DNA of 64,000 nt, taken from assembly GCA_000406005.1 (NCBI GenBank), contig ASZN01000007.1:6605-70604 (forward strand), in the 5' to 3' direction. Source of the stretch: Candidatus Poribacteria bacterium WGA-3G (GTDB lineage Bacteria; Poribacteria; WGA-4E; WGA-3G). The position numbers were made by a program, and so were the translations under genes. Below the pieces are notes generated by a model. It did no database searches. It was not told where the DNA came from and was given only the letters and a program-made list of their open reading frames with translations. How positions within the stretch are numbered: position 1 is the first letter of the stretch; every line of letters starts with the position of its first letter. Shown in pieces: positions 16,673 to 22,993 of this stretch.

Positions 16673-18580
16673 ATGAGCAAACCGTTAAAAGTCTTCATTA
16701 CCTACGCCCACAAAAATGCGGAAGCAAAGGACAAATTGATAACCCACCTTGCTGTCCTGAAGCAAAACGGATTAATTGATGTCTGGCATGACAACGAAAT
16801 TCTACCGGGAGACAAGTGGCGGGAGGCAATTTTTAACAATCTTGCCGATTCAGATATTCTGCTCTACCTTACTTGTCCTTACAGTCTTGCTTCTGAAAAC
16901 TGTAATAAGGAGTTGACTGCTGCGTTACGTCCAAATATAAGAATAATTCCGATTATCCTTGAACACTGCGATTGGCAAAATCATCAACTCAGCGATTTTC
17001 AAGCACTTCCTGAAAAAGGCAAGCCAATCTACGATATTAGCGAATGGAACCCTGAGAACAAAGGGTGGATGAGTGTGGTTGAGAGACTCCGAAAAGTGAT
17101 AGAAAGAATGCAGTCCCAGGCGGATTCATCATCTGCTACGTTAGAGAAGGAATTGCGTGCTGAGTTGGCATTCCAACAAGGCAACATTTTTATGATGTTC
17201 GGACAACTGGATATGGCAATAGGAGCATACTCACATGTAATTGAAATTAATCCGCGCGATGTAGATGCCTACATCAATCGTGGAGCTGCTTATCAAGACA
17301 AAAACAACTTTGATTTTGCTATCCAAGATTTCACCACTGCTATACAACTAAAACCTGATTATGCAATTGTCTATTACAATTTCGGTGTTATCTATGGTAA
17401 AAAAGGCGAGGTTGACAAAGCCATTGAAAACTACAATAAGACAATAAAGCTCAATCCTAATTTTGCAGTGGCTTATAGTAATCGTGGCAACGCTTACGCA
17501 AATAAAGGTGAAGCAGAGAATGCCATGAAAGACTATAATAAAGCGATTAAACTCAATCCATACCTTGCCGAGGTTTATTATAATCGAGGCATTGCTAATG
17601 AAGAGAATGGCAAGATTGAACTTGCTGTAAAGGACTATACCACAGCAATACAACTTAAACATAATTATGCCGCAGCGTATTGCAATCGTGGTGTTGCTTA
17701 CGGAAAAATAAACAAGAATGACCTTGCTATTACCGACTATAGTATGGCGATACAACTTGAACCTGACAAGGCAAAAACATATAATAATCGAGGGAACGCT
17801 TACTACAGAAAAGGCGAGATTGATAAAGCCATTGAAGACTATAACGAAGCAATAAGCAAGGACCCAGAGTTTACCGATGCTTATAATAGTCGTGGTGTTA
17901 TTTTTAGTATCAAAGGTGAAGTTGATAGAGCCATCAAAGATTATAATAAAGCGATACAGATCAACCCCGATTATGCAAAAGCATATTGCAATCGTGGAAA
18001 CGCTTATAGTGAAAAAGGCTACCATAACCGTGTTATTGAAGACTATAGCAGAGCAATTGAGTTAAATCCTAATTTCGCCGAGGCGTATTGCAATCGAGGT
18101 CACACTTATGTCTATAAAGGTGAAATTGACAAAGCCATTGAAGACTATAATACGACAATAAAACTGAGACTAAGTGATCATAAAGCATATAATGGCCGTG
18201 GTAATGCTTACCGCTGCAAAGGTGAAATTGACAAAGCCATTGAAGACTATAACGCAGCGATAAAATTGAACTCTGATTTTAGCGAAGCCTACAGCAATCG
18301 CGGCATCACTCTCAGCATCAAAGGTGAACATGACCTTGCTATCCAAGACTTTAGCAAAGTGATACAACTACAACCACAGTCTGCTCACGCCTATTACAAT
18401 CGAGGCGCGACATGGTTATTTCTAAGAGAATGGGAGAAAGCTATGGCTGACTTGACTATTGCCCGAGATAGAGGGGTAGATATCACCACTAACTTTCGTA
18501 AGACAAGCATTGCCGACTTTGAACGGGCAATCGGTGTAAAATTACCTTCATTTATCGCTGTAATGCTTACACAACAGTAG
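16673..18580 (+). CDS. TIR-domain protein with 13 TPR repeats
   Basis: 635 residues from ATG 16673, which has GGAGA seven bases upstream and starts exactly at the TIR domain; the frame is open from 16583. The TIR domain (about 1-130) shows KVFITYAHKNAEAKDKL, DVWHDNEILPGDKW and SDILLYLTCPYSLASENCNK followed by the conserved Glu used by NAD-cleaving TIR enzymes. From about residue 155, 13 TPR units of 34 residues follow (AYxNRGxAYxxKGExDKAIEDYNxAI type). TIR proteins with repeat sensors act in abortive-infection defence by NAD depletion or signal production; that role is inference here. The next gene starts 19 bases after its stop. Confidence 0.8.
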   Translation: MSKPLKVFITYAHKNAEAKDKLITHLAVLKQNGLIDVWHDNEILPGDKWREAIFNNLADSDILLYLTCPYSLASENCNKELTAALRPNIRIIPIILEHCDWQNHQLSDFQALPEKGKPIYDISEWNPENKGWMSVVERLRKVIERMQSQADSSSATLEKELRAELAFQQGNIFMMFGQLDMAIGAYSHVIEINPRDVDAYINRGAAYQDKNNFDFAIQDFTTAIQLKPDYAIVYYNFGVIYGKKGEVDKAIENYNKTIKLNPNFAVAYSNRGNAYANKGEAENAMKDYNKAIKLNPYLAEVYYNRGIANEENGKIELAVKDYTTAIQLKHNYAAAYCNRGVAYGKINKNDLAITDYSMAIQLEPDKAKTYNNRGNAYYRKGEIDKAIEDYNEAISKDPEFTDAYNSRGVIFSIKGEVDRAIKDYNKAIQINPDYAKAYCNRGNAYSEKGYHNRVIEDYSRAIELNPNFAEAYCNRGHTYVYKGEIDKAIEDYNTTIKLRLSDHKAYNGRGNAYRCKGEIDKAIEDYNAAIKLNSDFSEAYSNRGITLSIKGEHDLAIQDFSKVIQLQPQSAHAYYNRGATWLFLREWEKAMADLTIARDRGVDITTNFRKTSIADFERAIGVKLPSFIAVMLTQQ

Positions 18581-18599
18581 GACTAAAACCTAAATCCAG

Positions 18600-19064
18600 A
18601 TGAAAAAATGGCCCGCCTTTGATAATGATGGTGACTTACCCGTAGGAATTCATCAAGCAACATTGGCTGAAACTTTACAGCATTTCGGTGCAGGGACCCC
18701 GCAAAGAAAACGCGTTGGGCAGCAATTAGAACACATTTTCAAATTGGCAAACAGCACCGGCCAAGTGGCAAGATTTATCGTGTTTGGTTCATTTGTAACA
18801 ATTAAACCAGCCCCCGGTGACGTAGATATTTTCTTATTGATGAATGATACGTTTGATGTTGATCAGGTGGATGGTGAAGCTGCTCTCATTTTTGATCATC
18901 AAAAAGCACAGAATATTTTAGGAGCAAGCGTTTTCTGGAGCCGCAAACTTGCAGCAATAGGCGGCGAGCAGGGAGCAGTGGAGTATTGGCAGGTTAAACG
19001 CGACAACACACGCCGCGGCATAGTTGAGGTGATTAACAATGATTCAGAACAATCAAGAACTTAA
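18600..19064 (+). CDS. Nucleotidyltransferase-like protein (DUF6932-type)
   Basis: 154 residues. FIVFGSFVTIKPAPGDVDIF matches the GS...DxD core of polymerase-beta-type nucleotidyltransferases, as in MNT-like antitoxins and related families with the opening KKWPAFDNDGDLPVGIHQAT. The beta-turn Gly-Ser and both Asp residues are present, so it may be active. It begins 19 bases after the TIR-TPR stop and overlaps the next small ORF by 26 bases, so the three are probably one transcript. It could modify a nucleotide or tRNA, or act as an antitoxin; the sequence does not decide. Confidence 0.6.
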   Translation: MKKWPAFDNDGDLPVGIHQATLAETLQHFGAGTPQRKRVGQQLEHIFKLANSTGQVARFIVFGSFVTIKPAPGDVDIFLLMNDTFDVDQVDGEAALIFDHQKAQNILGASVFWSRKLAAIGGEQGAVEYWQVKRDNTRRGIVEVINNDSEQSRT

Positions 19065-19260
19065 AGCAACGCTGGATCGTATTGAGTACTTTCAAAAACA
19101 AGTTGAAAGACTCCGGCAGGTTGAAACTAATCCTCGGAATTATGAGTTATCCGCGGGTGGATTTCTGGCAGAAATCGAACGGATGAATCTTGAAGTGTAT
19201 CACTTTATAGCTGATGATATGTTTATATATATGAACCAGTCAAAACAATATGCGGCGTAA
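19039..19260 (+). CDS. Small helical partner of the nucleotidyltransferase-like protein
   Basis: 73 residues starting inside the previous gene. The sequence is helical (LDRIEYFQKQVERLRQVE) with a middle stretch NYELSAGGFLAEIERMNLEV, which resembles short proteins encoded beside DUF6932-like nucleotidyltransferases. Translational coupling with the upstream gene is likely given the 26-base overlap. No catalytic motif is visible; it may be the second half of a two-component toxin-antitoxin-like unit. Confidence 0.55.
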   Translation: MIQNNQELKATLDRIEYFQKQVERLRQVETNPRNYELSAGGFLAEIERMNLEVYHFIADDMFIYMNQSKQYAA

Positions 19261-19273
19261 AATGCCGAAAAAT

Positions 19274-19302
19274 TTGACAATACGAACTAGATATGGTATC
19301 AT
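19274..19302 (+). promoter_or_regulatory. Promoter of an orphan transcript
   Basis: TTGACA at 19274-19279, 17 bases, then TATCAT at 19297-19302. The flanking bases match those of the promoter at 12263-12291 (AAATTTGACAAT before, ATATGGTAT across the -10). Confidence 0.7.
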
Positions 19303-19308
19303 TATTAA

Positions 19309-19553
19309 TGTTAGTATCAGTATCTGAATTTGAATATTTAGATGGAAATTGAAAAAGAAAATGACATTTATATACTCACACTCCAACTCACATAGCACCG
19401 TTAACCATCGGCATTGGTGGCGTTCCAACTGCTTGCGGGGGAGTGTGCGCCTAAATGGATAACTGAAATACATATCGAAATCGACGTTTTTCATTTCTAA
19501 GTCCAGTTGAAGCCTTATGCACACCGACCCCGGCAGCATAAGGTGTTTTTTTT
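19309..19553 (+). ncRNA. Candidate non-coding RNA with own promoter and terminator
   Basis: About 245 nt between a strong promoter and a terminator whose stem (CCTTATGC 19513-19520 with GCATAAGG 19536-19543) is followed by TGTTTTTTTT. No plausible ORF is present on the plus strand. Within it CACACTCC (19377-19384) pairs with GGAGTGTG (19440-19447). It does not show the conserved loops of SRP RNA, tmRNA, 6S RNA or RNase P RNA that I can recognise. Function unknown. Confidence 0.5.
19513..19553 (+). terminator. Rho-independent terminator
   Basis: An 8-bp stem (CCTTATGC and GCATAAGG) around a 15-base loop, then TG and eight T residues. It closes the orphan transcript. Confidence 0.75.
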
Positions 19554-19583
19554 GCAAAGCGCACAGATTGACCTATTAGTCTA

Positions 19584-19858
19584 TCAACATTGAAATGAAA
19601 GGTAAACCCGGTTCGTAGTCGTGCGATTCTGCGGTGTACTCACCCAAATGCGAAGTGCATTATCGCACGTCGGAACGGGCAATGAATGGTTTCCCTACTA
19701 CGAACCACCCATCACTTTAGATGTGACAGACTACTGTTCTGTCAACATTGAAATGATAGGTAAACCCGGTTCGTAGTCGTGCGATTTATCGCACGTCAAG
19801 AACGGGCAATGAATTGCCCTACTACGAACCATCCATTTGTTTAGATGTGACAGACTAC
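19584..19858. repeat. Two direct copies of a three-way-junction element
   Basis: Unit 1 (19584-19735) and unit 2 (19742-19858) share start TCAACATTGAAATGA and end TGTGACAGACTACT. Each contains GGTTCGTAG and CTACGAACC as the outer stem (19610-19618 with 19698-19706; 19768-19776 with 19822-19830). Inner hairpins are CGTGCGAT/ATCGCACG and, in unit 2, GGGCAAT/ATTGCCC. Unit 1 has an extra 30 or so bases in the first loop and a decayed second hairpin. Confidence 0.7.
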
Positions 19859-19920
19859 TACTATAGTATTGGCACTAAATCCCTAACCGACAATAGTTAA
19901 CCGCAAGGAAAATTTAAAAA

Positions 19921-20301
19921 ATGAAAATTCTATCGGAACTTAAATATGACAGGGACGGCCTGGTCGTCGCAGTCATTCAGGATCGCACAAATAACGAAAT
20001 CCTGATGGTAGGCTATATGAACGACGAGGCGATAAAAGAGACGTTGACGACCGGTCGCGTCTGCTTCTGGAGCCGTTCCCGCCAAAAACTCTGGATTAAG
20101 GGGGAGACTTCAGGGCATACACAGACGGTCGAATCCGTCGCAGTCGATTGTGACGGCGATGCCCTACTCATAAAGGTCGATCAGAAAGTCGCAGCGTGCC
20201 ATACCGGCTATCGCTCCTGCTTCTTTCGGGAAGTCTCCCCCGATGGAGAGTCTACAGATATAGTAGGCGAAAAGATTTTCGACGCGGATGACGTTTATTA
20301 G
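19921..20301 (+). CDS. hisI: Phosphoribosyl-AMP cyclohydrolase
   Basis: 126 residues, the usual length of a stand-alone HisI. It opens the purine ring of phosphoribosyl-AMP in histidine synthesis in the cytoplasm. Key strings are ILMVGYMNDEAIKETL, TTGRVCFWSRSRQKLW, KGETSGHTQ, the metal-binding DCDGDALL and the Cys pair in ACHTGYRSCF. AAGGAAAA precedes the start. No HisE domain is fused. Other histidine genes are not nearby; it precedes the anthranilate synthase genes by 73 bases, and both pathways use PRPP-derived intermediates. Confidence 0.95.
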   Translation: MKILSELKYDRDGLVVAVIQDRTNNEILMVGYMNDEAIKETLTTGRVCFWSRSRQKLWIKGETSGHTQTVESVAVDCDGDALLIKVDQKVAACHTGYRSCFFREVSPDGESTDIVGEKIFDADDVY

Positions 20302-20374
20302 TCTCTACTGTTGGCTAATTTTCGTATCTTAGCATCCGCTTAGAAATCCCGATCTACATTATGAAAAGGAAATA

Positions 20375-21880
20375 ATGATGTATTATCCAACATTAGAGGA
20401 TTTTAAAGAGAAAGCAAAATTAGGAAACACCGTCCCGGTGTACCGACCCATCTTGGCGGATATGGAGACACCGGTATCCGCCTTCTACAAATTGATGCCC
20501 AATAATTATGCGTTCTTGCTCGAAAGCGTTGAAGGGGGCGAAACCCTCGCACGGTACTCGTTTTTGGGTACGCAACCCTCAATGCTTTTCCATAGTAAAG
20601 GGCATCAGGTTACTATTGAGGACTTGGCAACAGGCGAAACAATCTCACAAGAGTGCGAAGATCCGCTGAGGGCTCTTGAAGAAATGTTGCAAAATTACCA
20701 ACCTGTTGAGGTCGAAGATTTACCGCAATTCCACGGCGGGGCAGTCGGTTACATGAGTTACGATATGGTGCGGTTCGTCGAAGAATTGCCAGATAGTACG
20801 GAAGATGATTTGCAGCTCCCAGATTGTTTCTTCATGATCACCGAGACGATTCTCGTGTTCGATCATGTGAACCATCAGATTAAAGTCGTCGCAAACGCAC
20901 GTGTTAATGGAGATGTAGATGCCGCGTATGCCGACGCTATTGCGAACATTGAAGCGTTAGTCGAGAAACTCACAACTGTTTCGGAAGTTCAATTGACGGA
21001 CAATAACGCTGACCGCCAAGCGCAGCCTGCGAATCCCCCACCTGAACTACAGTCGAATTTTACCAAGGATGCCTATGAAGCAGTCGTACGGCGTGCCAAA
21101 ACGTACATAGCCGCAGGCGACATCATACAGGTCGTGCCTTCACAGCGGCTCAGCCGCCCAGTATCCGTAGACGCATTTGATGTTTATCGAGCGTTGCGAG
21201 TCGTCAATCCGTCGCCCTATATGTATTATCTGAAGTTCGATGCGTTTGACATCGTAGGGGCATCACCGGAGATGATGGTGAGAGTAGAAGATGGGATCGT
21301 CCAGACGGTTCCAATTGCGGGCACACGCCCGCGTGGGACGACCCCCGAAGAAGATAAAGAACTGGAACGGATGCTTCTCGCGGACCCGAAAGAACGCGCC
21401 GAGCACGTCATGCTTGTGGATTTGGGGCGCAACGACCTCGGACGCGTCTGTGAATACCATACCGTTGAAGTCACGGAACTCATGATCGTTGAACGGTTCT
21501 CGCACGTGATGCACATCGTTTCTTATGTTGTTGGACAGCTGCGCGAGGAATTTACGGCCTTTGATGTCCTCCGAGCATGTCTTCCTGCCGGCACACTCTC
21601 CGGTGCCCCGAAGGTACGCGCAATGGAAATCATCGACGAACTTGAATCTACACGGCGCGCGACATACGGCGGAGCCGTCGGTTATTTCAGCTTCTCCGGC
21701 AGCGCAGACACCGCAATCACTATCCGAACCGCAGTTATCAAAGATGGAACCGCTTATGTCCAAGCAGGCGGTGGGATCGTCGCTGATTCAGTACCTCAAA
21801 ATGAATATTACGAAACTTTGAATAAGGCGCGGGCAATGTTCACCGCTATTGAGTTGGCTGAACAAGGCTTCTTGTTATAG
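20375..21880 (+). CDS. trpE: Anthranilate synthase component I
   Basis: 501 residues, normal for TrpE. It makes anthranilate from chorismate with ammonia supplied by TrpG. N-terminal region: PVYRPILADMETPVSAFYKL and the LLESVEGGE element typical of the tryptophan-binding pocket, so feedback inhibition is likely. The chorismate domain holds IAAGDIIQVVPSQRLSRP, PSPYMYYLKF, GASPEMMVRVEDG, PIAGTRPRG and LPAGTLSGAPKVRAMEII. ATG 20375 and ATG 20378 are both served by AAGGA. trpG follows after 23 bases, an operon; no leader peptide with Trp codons is seen. Confidence 0.96.
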   Translation: MMYYPTLEDFKEKAKLGNTVPVYRPILADMETPVSAFYKLMPNNYAFLLESVEGGETLARYSFLGTQPSMLFHSKGHQVTIEDLATGETISQECEDPLRALEEMLQNYQPVEVEDLPQFHGGAVGYMSYDMVRFVEELPDSTEDDLQLPDCFFMITETILVFDHVNHQIKVVANARVNGDVDAAYADAIANIEALVEKLTTVSEVQLTDNNADRQAQPANPPPELQSNFTKDAYEAVVRRAKTYIAAGDIIQVVPSQRLSRPVSVDAFDVYRALRVVNPSPYMYYLKFDAFDIVGASPEMMVRVEDGIVQTVPIAGTRPRGTTPEEDKELERMLLADPKERAEHVMLVDLGRNDLGRVCEYHTVEVTELMIVERFSHVMHIVSYVVGQLREEFTAFDVLRACLPAGTLSGAPKVRAMEIIDELESTRRATYGGAVGYFSFSGSADTAITIRTAVIKDGTAYVQAGGGIVADSVPQNEYYETLNKARAMFTAIELAEQGFLL

Positions 21881-21903
21881 AACTGCAACTTTAGGAGGAA
21901 AAA

Positions 21904-22467
21904 ATGGTCTTAATGATTGACAACTACGACTCTTTTACCTATAACCTCGTGCAGTACTTAGGCGAACTCGGTGCTGAACTCGAGGTACACCGGAGCCGGA
22001 AAATAGGATTAGACGCATTAGACGCACTGCAACCGGAACGGATTGTCATCTCACCGGGTCCCTGCACGCCGAAAGAGGCAGGCATATCCAACGAGGTCAT
22101 ACAACACTTCGCTGGAAAAGTGCCGATTTTAGGGGTCTGTCTTGGGCATCAGTGTATCGGTGATGTGTTCGGTGGCGATGTCGTTCGTGCGGATCGGCTC
22201 ATGCACGGTAAAACCTCTATGATACACCATAACGGTGCTGAACTTTTTGAGGGGTTAGACAACCCGTTTGAAGCGACGCGTTACCATTCGCTTATCGTAA
22301 AAAAAGAGACGCTCCCAGACTGCTTTGAGATTACCGCGTGGACAGATCAAGACGAGATCATGGGACTTCGGCATAAGACTTTGCCTATCTGGGGTGTCCA
22401 ATTTCACCCAGAGTCAATTTTGACAACCGCCGGGAAAGACTTATTGGCAAACTTCTTGGCACTCTAA
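21904..22467 (+). CDS. trpG: Anthranilate synthase component II (glutamine amidotransferase)
   Basis: 187 residues, a class I glutamine amidotransferase. MIDNYDSFTYNLVQYLGELG starts it; the nucleophile Cys is in GVCLGHQCIG, and the His-Glu pair in WGVQFHPESILT. SPGPCTPKEAGIS contributes to the oxyanion site. It supplies ammonia to TrpE. The same protein often serves as PabA, and no separate pabA is seen here. AGGAGG lies just upstream. A truncated PP-loop gene follows 18 bases later, probably a former operon member. Confidence 0.95.
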   Translation: MVLMIDNYDSFTYNLVQYLGELGAELEVHRSRKIGLDALDALQPERIVISPGPCTPKEAGISNEVIQHFAGKVPILGVCLGHQCIGDVFGGDVVRADRLMHGKTSMIHHNGAELFEGLDNPFEATRYHSLIVKKETLPDCFEITAWTDQDEIMGLRHKTLPIWGVQFHPESILTTAGKDLLANFLAL

Positions 22468-22485
22468 ATTATCAGAAGGTGTAAA

Positions 22486-22590
22486 ATGACAAAACAGACA
22501 GACGACACTGTACCTACGCCGGTCTTGGTCTCTTGGTCCTCTGGCAAAGATTCGGCGTGGGCACTCCATACACTACTACAGTTTGGATAA
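22486..22590 (+). pseudogene. Truncated PP-loop ATPase (diphthine-ammonia-ligase-like), N-terminal fragment
   Basis: 34 residues only. PVLVSWSSGKDSAWALHTLL is the ATP-binding PP-loop at the very start of adenine-nucleotide alpha-hydrolase family proteins related to diphthine-ammonia ligase, which normally have about 220 residues. The frame stops at 22588, exactly where a tandem array of hairpin repeats begins, and no remaining part of the gene is seen downstream. The repeats probably entered with, or after, a deletion. It lay in the trp operon, 18 bases after trpG. Confidence 0.75.
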
Positions 22591-22730
22591 TCTACCGTAG
22601 AATAGGCTGTTAGCCTGTTCAATCTACCGTAGAATAGGAAACCGTTAGTCTCCTGTTCAATCTACCGTAGAATAGGAAACCGTTAGTCTCCTGTTCAATC
22701 TACCGTAGAATAGGCTGTTAGCCTGTTCAA
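22591..22730. repeat. Four tandem hairpin repeats (32/38 bp)
   Basis: Copies at 22591-22622, 22623-22660, 22661-22698 and 22699-22730 all begin TCTACCGTAGAATAGG and end CCTGTTCAA. Copies 1 and 4 form GAATAGGCT/AGCCTGTTC stems; copies 2 and 3 have a longer arm with GAATAGGA/TCCTGTTC, so pairing is kept while sequence differs. A solitary copy lies at 44214-44240. Confidence 0.85.
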
Positions 22731-22749
22731 TCTTCTAAGGAACCTGAAA

Positions 22750-22894
22750 ATGAGAAAGTCCCCTATGCCAATCTATGTCGTTCTTTTCTTGGTAGGTGCG
22801 ACCGCGCTTTGGTATTTTGGGCACCACCGTCCCGCAACTTAAGGACAAGATGCGCGAAATGGATGACATTTTAGAAAAGGCACGATCAGATTAA
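22750..22894 (+). pseudogene. Frameshifted small membrane protein
   Basis: ATG 22750 begins a single-span membrane peptide (MPIYVVLFLVGATALWYFG) that stops at 22840. In the next frame the sequence continues as TTVPQLKDKMREMDDILEKA to a stop at 22892. Joining the two gives a sensible small protein of about 47 residues with one membrane helix and a charged tail. The shift lies at or near TTTTGGG (22815-22821). It may be a one-base insertion, a sequencing error or a programmed shift. Family not recognised. Confidence 0.5.
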
Positions 22895-22993
22895 ACTATA
22901 ACTCATCAAAATACCCTCTTCCTATTTGTGCAGAATTATGCACCCATTTCACCGTTTCGTAGTGTCACTATAGGGTGAAATCGGAGGTGATCT

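Noticed and set aside
17348..18025. 225-residue minus-strand ORF inside the TIR-TPR gene
   Set aside because: It is the mirror of the regular TPR codons (Ile/Phe/Val rich pattern) and has no start signal.
18600..19260. Named MNT/HEPN toxin-antitoxin pair
   Set aside because: The nucleotidyltransferase core is visible, but the small partner has no HEPN RxxxxH motif, so the pair cannot be given that name.
19309..19553. SRP RNA, tmRNA, 6S RNA or RNase P RNA
   Set aside because: The conserved loops of these RNAs could not be found; it is reported only as an unassigned transcript.
22591..22730. CRISPR array
   Set aside because: The repeats are directly adjacent without unique spacers, each unit is itself a hairpin, and no cas genes are near.
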